Assembly: GCA_049611805.1 (NCBI GenBank) | Contig: JBMZAX010000010.1 | Span: 5,345-69,344 of the forward strand | Direction: 5' to 3' | Source of the DNA: UBA7378 sp049611805 | GTDB lineage: Bacteria > Pseudomonadota > Alphaproteobacteria > RS24 | DNA: 64,000 nt | Shown: in pieces, positions 34,214-40,829 of the stretch | Numbering within the stretch: position 1 is the stretch's first letter | Layout: the number at the start of each line of letters is the position of its first letter | Translations under genes and position numbers: made by a program | The notes under the pieces: model-generated | What the model was told of the DNA's origin: nothing | The model's database searches: none | The model's input: only the letters and a program-made list of their open reading frames with translations

Positions 34214-35184
34214 TGGGACGCAAAGCACGCGGCCGCGAGATTTCCGGCTGGGTCAATCTGGACAAACCGCGCGAACTGGGCTCAACCCCCGCCGTTGCCC
34301 GCGTGCGGCGCATGTTTGACGCCAAAAAAGCCGGGCACGCCGGCACACTCGACCCGCTGGCCTCCGGCATTTTGCCCGTGGCGCTGGGCGAGGCCACAAA
34401 AACCGTACAATTCATGCAGGCCGCGCAGAAAGTCTATGAGGTGACGTTGCGCTGGGGGGCCGCCACGCAGACCGATGATGCGGAAGGCGACATAATCGAG
34501 ACCAGCGACCATCGCCCAAGCGCGGAAGATATTGTGGCCGCATTGCCGCATTTCACCGGCGATATCATGCAAACCCCGCCGGCATTTTCGGCCATTCGCA
34601 AAGACGGTGTGCGCGCTTACAAGCTGGCGCGGGCCGGTGAAAATGTCGAGCTGGCCCCGCGCCGGGTGCATATTGACGCCGTCACGCTTGTCGACACCAC
34701 CGCCGATAGCACTTCGCCGGATGCTTGCACATTGCAGGTTGTATGCGGAAAAGGTGTTTATATTCGGTCGTTCGCGCGCGATTTGGCGCTGCATTTGGGC
34801 ACTGTCGCGCATGTGACGGCGCTGCGCCGCACGCGCGTTGGGCCATTTGACGAAAAAAATGCAATAGGGCTGGAAAAACTGGAAACTTTGCGCCATATTG
34901 TGCCCGATTTGGCGGCTCTGGATGCCCATGTGCTGCCCCTGATGACCGTGCTGGACGACATCCCGGCACTGGCCGTTTCGGTGGAACAGGCATCCCGCAT
35001 TCGGCAGGGGCAGGCCATTTCTCTGGTCGATTTGTCCGACACGCACATGGCGATGGCGGATGCGGAAACCACCACGCAATTTGTGGCGGTTCACGATGAT
35101 TTACCGGTCGCCATTTGCACATGCAAAAACGCGGCCGCACATCCGGTCAGGGTTTTCAACTTTCCGCCTCGCGGGGCGGAGTAA
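34213..35184 (+). CDS. truB: tRNA pseudouridine55 synthase TruB
   Basis: TruB converts U55 to pseudouridine in the T-loop of all elongator tRNAs. The 323-residue protein has the catalytic Asp in AGHAGTLDPLASGILPVALG near residue 48, then YEVTLRWGAATQTDDAEG, the QTPPAFSAIRKDGVRAYKLAR segment near 120 (in blocks), and CGKGVYIRSFARDLA near 178. The ATG overlaps the rbfA stop by one base. A canonical PUA-like C-terminus is present but degenerate. Confidence 0.95.
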   Translation: MGRKARGREISGWVNLDKPRELGSTPAVARVRRMFDAKKAGHAGTLDPLASGILPVALGEATKTVQFMQAAQKVYEVTLRWGAATQTDDAEGDIIETSDHRPSAEDIVAALPHFTGDIMQTPPAFSAIRKDGVRAYKLARAGENVELAPRRVHIDAVTLVDTTADSTSPDACTLQVVCGKGVYIRSFARDLALHLGTVAHVTALRRTRVGPFDEKNAIGLEKLETLRHIVPDLAALDAHVLPLMTVLDDIPALAVSVEQASRIRQGQAISLVDLSDTHMAMADAETTTQFVAVHDDLPVAICTCKNAAAHPVRVFNFPPRGAE

Positions 35185-35215
35185 CGGGCGGAACAGCCGC
35201 TGAAAAGGAGTTGAG

Positions 35216-35485
35216 ATGTCGATTAGCGAAGAGCGCAAACAGGCGCTGATAAAAGAATATGCAACAACCGACGGCGACACCGGTTCTCCGGAAGTTCAGG
35301 TCGCCATTCTGACAGAGCGGATTACCAATCTGACGGAACATTTCAAAACCCACGCCAAGGACAATCATTCCCGACGCGGCCTTTTGAAAATGGTTTCTCA
35401 GCGTCGGCGGTTGCTGGACTATGTCAAATCACGCGATACAGACCGTTACCAATCCTTGATTGAACGGCTGGGATTGCGTCGTTGA
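35216..35485 (+). CDS. rpsO: 30S ribosomal protein S15
   Basis: S15 binds 16S rRNA early in platform assembly. The 89-residue sequence is a full-length S15: EERKQALIKEYATTDGDTGS, QVAILTERITNLTEHFKTH, and HSRRGLLKMVSQRRRLLDYV, ending IERLGLRR. An AAGGAG site lies 7 bases before the ATG. It is followed by a hairpin and then pnp, the same arrangement as in E. coli. Confidence 0.98.
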   Translation: MSISEERKQALIKEYATTDGDTGSPEVQVAILTERITNLTEHFKTHAKDNHSRRGLLKMVSQRRRLLDYVKSRDTDRYQSLIERLGLRR

Positions 35486-35491
35486 CGCGTT

Positions 35492-35515
35492 CGGGCCGGA
35501 CAAATATTCGGCCCG
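35492..35515 (+). terminator. Hairpin between rpsO and pnp
   Basis: CGGGCCG (35492-35498) and CGGCCCG (35509-35515) form a perfect 7-bp stem with a 10-base loop just after the rpsO stop. The following CTTAATTA is not a strong U-run, so this could be a partial terminator or a processing and stability hairpin. Confidence 0.6.
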
Positions 35516-35679
35516 CTTAATTAGGGCAAATCCAGGGCACACGGGCATGGGGTTCGTGTTGCCTGTCAATGCGAAGAACGGCCCTGCTCCGGCTTGGAGA
35601 AAATCTGGTTCTTCAATGCTGCCCGGAAGGCGGCGCGGCGCGCGAACATGGGGTTCGGGCCCGCAGGATAGGAAATGAT

Positions 35680-37815
35680 ATGTTTGAAATTACACGTGAA
35701 GAAATCGAATGGGGCGGTCGCCCGCTTGTTTTGGAAACCGGCCGCATTGCCCGTCAAGCCGATGGCGCGGTGCTGGCGACCTATGGTGAAACGACCGTAT
35801 TGGCAACCGTGGTTGCCGACCGCAGCCCCAAACCCGGTCTGGATTTTTTCCCCCTCACTGTCAATTATCAGGAAAAGGCTTACGCCGCGGGTAAAGTGCC
35901 CGGCGGCTATTTTAAGCGCGAAGGGCGCCCCAGCGAAAAAGAAACGCTGGTGTCGCGCCTCATCGACCGGCCGATACGCCCGCTTTTCGTGAAAGGGTTT
36001 AAAAACGAAACGCAGGTGATCGCCACCGTGCTGAGCCACGATCTGGAAAATGATCCGGATGTTGTCGCCATGGTCGCCGTTTCGGCGGCGCTGACGATTT
36101 CCGGCGTGCCGTTTCGCGGGCCGATTGGCGGCGCGCGCGTCGGCTATATTGACGGCGAATATTTGCTGAACCCCACCATCGACCAGATGCAGGACACAAA
36201 TCTCGACCTGGTTGTGGCCGGCACATCCGATGCCGTGCTGATGGTGGAATCGGAAGCCGATGAATTGTCGGAAGAAGTTATGCTGGGCGCCGTCATGTTC
36301 GGCCACAAGCACTTCCAGCCGGTTATCGAGGCGTGCATCCGCATGGCGGAAAAAGCCGCCAAAGAGCCGCGCGAAATGGAAGAAAAAGACGACAGCGCGC
36401 TGGAAACAAAAGTTGCCGAGCTTGCCAAGTCCGGGCTTGAGGCCGCCTATAAGGAAGCCGACAAGCAGACCCGTCAGGAAGCGATTGCCGCCTTGCGCGA
36501 CACGGTGCAGACCAAATTGCTGGACGAGACGTCGGATGACGCAGAGCGCAATGCCGTGGGCGGCGCGTTTAAGGGGCTGGAAAGCGACATTGTGCGCACC
36601 GGCATTCTGGACACTGAAAAGCGCATTGACGGGCGCGGGCTCGCCGATGTGCGCCCGATTGTCTCGGAAGTCAATGTGCTGCCGCGCGCGCATGGTTCGG
36701 CGCTGTTCACCCGTGGCGAAACCCAAGCGCTGGTTGTCACCACGCTGGGCACGGGCGATGACGAGCAATTCGTCGATGCGCTGGAAGGCACCTATAAGGA
36801 AAACTTCCTGCTGCATTACAACTTCCCGCCATTTTCCGTGGGCGAAACCGGGCGCGTCGGCTTTACCGGCCGCCGCGAGATCGGCCATGGCAAGCTGGCA
36901 TGGCGCGCGCTGAAGGCGATGTTGCCAAGCCGCGAAGACTTCCCCTACACGCTGCGGCTGGTTTCGGAAATTACCGAATCCAACGGCTCGTCTTCCATGG
37001 CGACCGTGTGCGGGGCTTCGCTGGCGATGATGGATGCCGGCGTGCCGCTCAAAAAACCGGTGGCGGGCATCGCCATGGGGCTCATCAAGGAGGGCGACCG
37101 CTTTGCGGTATTGTCCGACATTCTGGGCGATGAAGACCATCTGGGCGACATGGATTTCAAAGTTGCCGGCACGGAAGCGGGCATCACCTCGCTGCAGATG
37201 GATATTAAAATCACCGGCATTACGGAAGAGATTATGCAAGTCGCGCTCGACCAGGCCAAGGGCGGCCGCACGCATATTCTGGGTGAAATGAGCAAGGCGC
37301 TAACGCACGCCCGCGATGAAATGGGTGAATACGCCCCCAAAATCGAGACCATCCAAGTGCCGCAGGATAAAATCCGTGAAGTTATCGGCACGGGCGGCAA
37401 GGTGGTGCGCGAAATTGTCGAGACCACCGGCGCCAAGATTGACATTGGCGATGACGGGCTCATCAAAGTCGCTTCCAGCGACGCCGAGGCCATCAAAGCC
37501 GCGCTTGATTTCATCAACTCCATCGTGGCCGAGCCGGAAGTCGGCGTGATTTACGAAGGCACGGTCGTCAAGGTCATGGACTTTGGCGCCTTTGTGAACT
37601 TCTTCGGCAAGCGCGACGGGCTGGTGCATATCTCGCAATTGAAAAACGAGCGTGTCGCCAATACCTCCGATGTGGTCTCCGAAGGCGACACGGTGAAGGT
37701 CAAGCTCATCGGCTTTGACGATCGCGGCAAGGTGCGCCTGTCAATGAAAGTCGTTGACCAGGAAACCGGCGAAGACCTCGAAAGCAAGGAAGCAGCGGCA
37801 GAAGCATCTGAATAA
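35680..37815 (+). CDS. pnp: Polyribonucleotide nucleotidyltransferase (PNPase)
   Basis: PNPase degrades RNA 3' to 5' by phosphorolysis as a trimer, often within the degradosome. The 711-residue protein has RNase PH domain 1 (LETGRIARQADGAVLATYGE, YPLTVNYQEKAYA-type block), an all-alpha linker with an Ala/Glu-rich stretch near 225-250, and RNase PH domain 2 (DGRGLADVRPI, LPRAHGSALFTRGETQAL). A KH domain near 555 (VIGTGGKVVREIVE) and an S1 domain near 620-690 complete it. A GGAAA-type site supports the ATG at 35680. The leader after rpsO is about 190 bases with a stable hairpin, which fits known PNPase autoregulation. Confidence 0.97.
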   Translation: MFEITREEIEWGGRPLVLETGRIARQADGAVLATYGETTVLATVVADRSPKPGLDFFPLTVNYQEKAYAAGKVPGGYFKREGRPSEKETLVSRLIDRPIRPLFVKGFKNETQVIATVLSHDLENDPDVVAMVAVSAALTISGVPFRGPIGGARVGYIDGEYLLNPTIDQMQDTNLDLVVAGTSDAVLMVESEADELSEEVMLGAVMFGHKHFQPVIEACIRMAEKAAKEPREMEEKDDSALETKVAELAKSGLEAAYKEADKQTRQEAIAALRDTVQTKLLDETSDDAERNAVGGAFKGLESDIVRTGILDTEKRIDGRGLADVRPIVSEVNVLPRAHGSALFTRGETQALVVTTLGTGDDEQFVDALEGTYKENFLLHYNFPPFSVGETGRVGFTGRREIGHGKLAWRALKAMLPSREDFPYTLRLVSEITESNGSSSMATVCGASLAMMDAGVPLKKPVAGIAMGLIKEGDRFAVLSDILGDEDHLGDMDFKVAGTEAGITSLQMDIKITGITEEIMQVALDQAKGGRTHILGEMSKALTHARDEMGEYAPKIETIQVPQDKIREVIGTGGKVVREIVETTGAKIDIGDDGLIKVASSDAEAIKAALDFINSIVAEPEVGVIYEGTVVKVMDFGAFVNFFGKRDGLVHISQLKNERVANTSDVVSEGDTVKVKLIGFDDRGKVRLSMKVVDQETGEDLESKEAAAEASE

Positions 37816-37855
37816 ATCTCTAAATAGTTTTCAGACTTCTTTTCGAACACGAGAA

Positions 37856-37889
37856 ACGGCGCGCCCCATGCGGGACGCGCCGTTTTTTT
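37856..37889 (+). terminator. Strong intrinsic terminator after pnp
   Basis: ACGGCGCG (37856-37863) pairs perfectly with CGCGCCGT (37876-37883), with an inner CCC/GGG pairing, and is followed by an unbroken T run to 37889. It closes the rimP-pnp operon. Confidence 0.9.
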
Positions 37890-38152
37890 GTTGGGGGGGC
37901 CTAACTCCGCTCGATTGCGAGTGAGGTCAATAGGTGCCAAGATATTGGCCCACCCCGTATCTATGACGCCCCAGATGACGGCGGGTGGCGCAAACTGCGC
38001 GGTTTGCCTCTGGTTAGCCTATGAAAAAGAAGCAAAATTGCCACGGTACACGCAGAGGTTGCAAGATGATGTAAATTGACACCACGCCAGCCTTGACGCA
38101 GACTCTTTTTGTCGGTACGACACAAACAAAGAATAAAAACGGGGGAGCAGAC
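37890..38152. other. Non-coding stretch between pnp terminator and accessory pair
   Basis: With the terminator this is a 337-base gap without a convincing gene. A 63-codon frame at 37888-38079 has no ribosome site, no recognisable family and poor codon character. The right end carries a promoter-like TTGACG-17 bases-TACGAC (38093-38121) for the next gene. Base composition becomes less GC-rich here, marking the left side of the accessory segment. Confidence 0.5.
38093..38121 (+). promoter_or_regulatory. Promoter-like element before the small two-gene pair
   Basis: TTGACG (38093-38098) and TACGAC (38116-38121) are spaced by 17 bases. They lie about 30 bases before the ribosome site GGGGGAG of the gene at 38153. 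Confidence 0.45.
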
Positions 38153-38419
38153 ATGCATTTTAGATGGAAGCAATCGGGCATGCGTGCAGTGATTTATGAA
38201 CAAAATGGATTTTGGATCGGCCAATGCCTTGACCGCAATGTCATGGTGTCGGTTGAAGGAGCAGATGTACCGCGACTTCTTACACGTTTGGTCATGGATG
38301 TGGAACTCAATAAGGATATTGAATTGGGTGAAGTTGCGCCCAAATTCTTTGATATGTGGGAACGCGGCGTGGATCTTGATGTGACGGGTCAAAACCTTCA
38401 GGTCCGGCAGGTTGCCTGA
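38153..38419 (+). CDS. Small protein of unknown function, possibly HicB-like fold
   Basis: This is an 88-residue protein with a strong ribosome site (GGGGGAG) 5 bases before its ATG. Residues 10-50 (RAVIYEQNGFWIGQCLDRNV, then LLTRLVMDVELN) resemble the beta-beta-alpha start of HicB-type partial RNase H folds, in which a GxWxxQCLE-like strand is common. A second half with APKFFDMWERGVDLDV is seen in short alphaproteobacterial proteins of unknown role. The stop TGA shares one base with the ATG of the next gene, so the two are coupled. The HicB relation is a weak inference from pattern only. Confidence 0.65.
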   Translation: MHFRWKQSGMRAVIYEQNGFWIGQCLDRNVMVSVEGADVPRLLTRLVMDVELNKDIELGEVAPKFFDMWERGVDLDVTGQNLQVRQVA

Positions 38420-38679
38420 TGGCACACCCGTTTGGCGGGCATCCAACGTTTTTGCAGTATCTTCAATTTTTGAGAAGCCAAGGGTTTACTTATAAAACCG
38501 GATACACCATGCATCACGGCGTTGGTTATGGCCTGATTAAGATTTTTGACGCTAAGGGCAATCCGGTAAGGGTTGTGTCGGATATGGACTTGGAAGAACG
38601 TTTGCCGCCCGACATGGTTAGCGAGTTTGACAAAATGTTCGGTGTCAAATCGTCTTTTGCTAAAAGTCCGCAAGAATAA
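38419..38679 (+). CDS. Small protein of unknown function, coupled to the preceding gene
   Basis: This 86-residue protein begins at an ATG overlapping the previous stop by one base. It starts with an alpha-helical segment (FLQYLQFLRSQGFTYKTG), then a His-containing MHHGVGYGLIKIFDAKGNPV strand region, and a helical end. Helix-strand-His-strand order and small size are loosely like HicA mRNA interferases (GSHH in the family), but the match is weak and the usual motif is not exact. The pair may be a toxin-antitoxin-like module or an unrelated conserved pair; no function is assigned. Confidence 0.6.
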   Translation: MAHPFGGHPTFLQYLQFLRSQGFTYKTGYTMHHGVGYGLIKIFDAKGNPVRVVSDMDLEERLPPDMVSEFDKMFGVKSSFAKSPQE

Positions 38680-38920
38680 ACAGCAAAACGTTCATCGCCA
38701 GAGGATTTTGTGATTACCTCAAAGGCGGGCAACGCGTTGACACGATGTGCTAGCAACGTTGTGTTGGCGCGCTTGTCGTAAAATTAAACTAAACAGCCGA
38801 CCAGCCATCGCTCTCCCTCTCTGTCTCACCCCAGCCGCCTGTCTACTTCCTTTTGCAGGAAGTTGCGGATTTTTTTCTTGCTCGTTTGGTCGACGAATGT
38901 GCTTTGTAGCGAGTTTGGCG
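38680..38920. other. Non-coding junction between the small pair and the R-M module
   Basis: These 241 bases hold no supported gene. The 87-codon plus-strand frame starting at 38747 runs antisense into the endonuclease gene and is rejected. A palindrome CAACGTTG lies at 38753-38760 (approximate), and a weak terminator-like hairpin follows at 38845-38876. Confidence 0.45.
38845..38876 (+). terminator. Possible terminator for the small two-gene pair
   Basis: ACTTCC (38845-38850) pairs with GGAAGT (38858-38863), and a seven-base T run begins 7 bases later at 38870. The gap between stem and T run makes this only a candidate. Confidence 0.35.
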
Positions 38921-39319
38921 TCAAGCGGAGTCCAGAATGGCTTTCAAAACGCCATTTTGTGCCATGTGCAAATTGATCACATGATCAATGTCATCAAACG
39001 CCTCTTTTAATGAATTATCGCTATGCCACCCTGGGCCATCTGTGATCCAGATAAAGGAATGTCCATAGCTGTTCCAAACTTTACGGTATTCATTGGCTGT
39101 TGCTTTAAGCTTTGACCCGCTAGCATTGTAGAAATTAGTCTCAATTAAAAAAATTTGAGTTGTGGTCTTAACGGCAAAATCCAAACGCTTGTTGGATTCT
39201 TTGATGATTAAATCCATACCCCATTCTTTATCAAGTTTACTTTTTGTTACTTCGGTAAGATATTGCCAATTATTGTTCTCGCAGATTTTATTTATTTGAT
39301 ATTCGACAATTTCCTCCAT
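38921..39319 (-). pseudogene. DpnII/MboI-like restriction endonuclease, catalytic C-terminal half (frameshifted)
   Basis: This frame carries the C-terminal half of a GATC-specific type II endonuclease of the R.DpnII/R.MboI family. Family marks are MEEIVEYQINKI, LDFAVKTTTQIFLIETNFYN (PD-(D/E)xK-type core with Asp and Glu-x-Asn as in R.DpnII), SGSKL and FIWITDGPGW. It is out of frame with the N-terminal half by one base at an A6 run (T6 on the plus strand, 39336-39341). The frame is open upstream of that point, and an internal ATG at 39319 lies 4 bases after the stop of the N-terminal frame, so reinitiation to give a split enzyme is possible. Base composition is AT-rich. Confidence 0.8.
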
Positions 39320-39323
39320 TGAG

Positions 39324-39818
39324 TCACCGCCTCGATTTTTTACGGGCATTGGTATCCAACCCAACTTCAATACCAAATACATAGTCAGGTATCGACTTGA
39401 TTTGTTTGTTCTTCAGAAGAGATAAAATCCCTGTCTTTTTCATTATGGTGACAACCTGATCAGGGTTAGATGCCTCGGTAATCAGGTAATTTTGATAACT
39501 GAAAGGTATGGATTCATAATTTTCGAGAATATGGAAATCTTTTTCGCGTGATGCAATCAGAATAGGAATCGCATTCATTGCTTTGGGGTATTCGACAAAA
39601 ATTTCTTTTGCTCTCCCTTCAATATCTTTATCGCCGATTAGCGCATTTAGAAGGTTCAGTTCATTTTTCAGTTTATCAACATTTGTTTTTATTTTCTCCC
39701 AATCTACAAAATAGCTCCACAGCCTGTTTGTAGGTTGCAGGGTTTCGATGAGGTAATCGAAAAGACTATCTGTTGTGCTTAGCCCCAAACATTCAAAATA
39801 ATAGTCTGGCTTTGCCAT
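39324..39818 (-). pseudogene. DpnII/MboI-like restriction endonuclease, N-terminal half (frameshifted)
   Basis: The 164-residue product matches the N-terminal half of R.DpnII: WSYFVDWEKIKTNVDKLKNEL, LLNALIGDKDI, PILIASREKDF and DYVFGIEVGLDTNARK. In R.DpnII this last segment continues as RKNRTGDAMENIV. Here the frame instead ends after ARKKSRR because one extra A is present in AAAAAA. Removing it restores RKNRGGDSMEEIV and a 298-residue enzyme, close to R.DpnII (288). The gene begins 6 bases after the methyltransferase stop, the normal R-M operon arrangement. Whether the shift is a true mutation, a sequencing error or a tolerated split is undecided. Confidence 0.8.
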
Positions 39819-39824
39819 TATTTC

Positions 39825-40622
39825 CTATCCCGCAGCGGGAGCCGGATTTTCGAACGGGAAATTTTCTTGGTTGGGTTGTCTGGATACATTTTCCAGTCGA
39901 GGTTTGGCAAGCGTTTCTAAGAATTCTCGTTCAGTGTCAATGCCGATGAACTTGCGACCATTCTGCAAGGCGGCCACACCAGTGGTGGCGGAGCCGCAAA
40001 ATGGATCTAATATCAAATCACCTGGATTGGTTGAAGCGCGCACAATACGGTCTAATAAGGCCAAGGGCTTTTGGGTCGGATGCTTGCCATATGTTTTCTC
40101 CCCGCTTTTTGGTGTCCCGATTGCCCAGACACTCCGCATTTGGGTAGCAGGCTTTTTCAGACGATCTTCTGGCCAATCGCCATTTTTCATCTCTTGATAA
40201 TGGAAGACGTGTTTCGACTTTTTGTCTTTGCGTGCCCATATCAGCGTCTCATGGCTGGCTGTAAACATACGGCAGGACAGATTGGGTGCAGCATTGGGTT
40301 TGAACCAGCTGATGTCATTGATAAGGTGCCAACCCTGTTTTTGTAGCGCAAACCCGCAGGCATAAATCGAATGATAGGTGCCGGAAACCCAAAGCGAGCC
40401 ATTGGGTTTTAGAATGCGCCGACAGGCTGCAATCCATTGGTCGTGAAATTCAAAATCATTTTCTACGCCTCGGCTTTTGTCCCATTTCCCTTTGTTGACA
40501 CTGACACGTTTGCCTGCGTGACAACTGAAACCGTCATTGGATAAATTACAGGGTGGGTCTGCAAAAACCAGATCGATGGACTCTTCTGGCAATGAATTCA
40601 TGATTTCTAAGGAGTCGCCCAA
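39825..40622 (-). CDS. DpnA-like beta-class adenine-N6 DNA methyltransferase (GATC type), N-terminus disrupted
   Basis: The protein is closely patterned on M.DpnA (second methylase of DpnII) and MboC. It has catalytic motif IV FADPPCNLSNDGF near residue 20, SVNKGKWDKSRG, LKPNGSLWVSGTYHSIY, NAAPNLSCRMFTASHETLIWARKD in blocks, AGKHPTQKP-like GKHPTQKPLALLDRI, and the SAM motif LDPFCGSATTGVAAL followed by GRKFIGIDTE. Two oddities stand out. Motif IV is DPPC instead of DPPY (TGT codon at 40548-40550). The best upstream ATG (40676) meets TAA after three codons (40667-40665), although the following codons (KQISFWQSKGARLYLGDS) look like true N-terminal sequence. The TTG at 40622 would drop that part. 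No Dam-like alpha-class partner is adjacent. Confidence 0.75.
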   Translation of the reverse strand: MGDSLEIMNSLPEESIDLVFADPPCNLSNDGFSCHAGKRVSVNKGKWDKSRGVENDFEFHDQWIAACRRILKPNGSLWVSGTYHSIYACGFALQKQGWHLINDISWFKPNAAPNLSCRMFTASHETLIWARKDKKSKHVFHYQEMKNGDWPEDRLKKPATQMRSVWAIGTPKSGEKTYGKHPTQKPLALLDRIVRASTNPGDLILDPFCGSATTGVAALQNGRKFIGIDTEREFLETLAKPRLENVSRQPNQENFPFENPAPAAG

Positions 40623-40676
40623 ATAAAGACGCGCGCCTTTCGATTGCCAAAATGAAATTTGTTTTTATTTGCTCAT

Positions 40677-40829
40677 AACTCATATTGAGTCAATTTGGGG
40701 CTGATCTCAAGGGGAACTTAAGCAAAATCCATATCTTAAAAATTTGCAACTGTTACCCTGAAGAAAACACTGTTGGAGTTCAAGTCGGGTCAAATCTGTC
40801 AAGAAGCCGAGAGGTTTAGGCCTTCCCCC
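40677..40829. other. Non-coding junction between R-M module and fabB
   Basis: This AT-rich region upstream of the methyltransferase lies beyond the fabB stop. It probably contains the methyltransferase promoter on the minus strand; a TTGACT lies about 20 bases before the ATG but no clean -10 was assigned. No gene, repeat pair or attachment site was seen. Confidence 0.4.

Noticed and set aside
37888..38079. A 63-codon plus-strand frame after the pnp terminator
   Set aside because: No ribosome site, no recognisable sequence, and it begins in the terminator tail.
38747..39010. An 87-codon plus-strand frame with hydrophobic residues
   Set aside because: It runs antisense into the well-supported endonuclease fragment and has no ribosome site.
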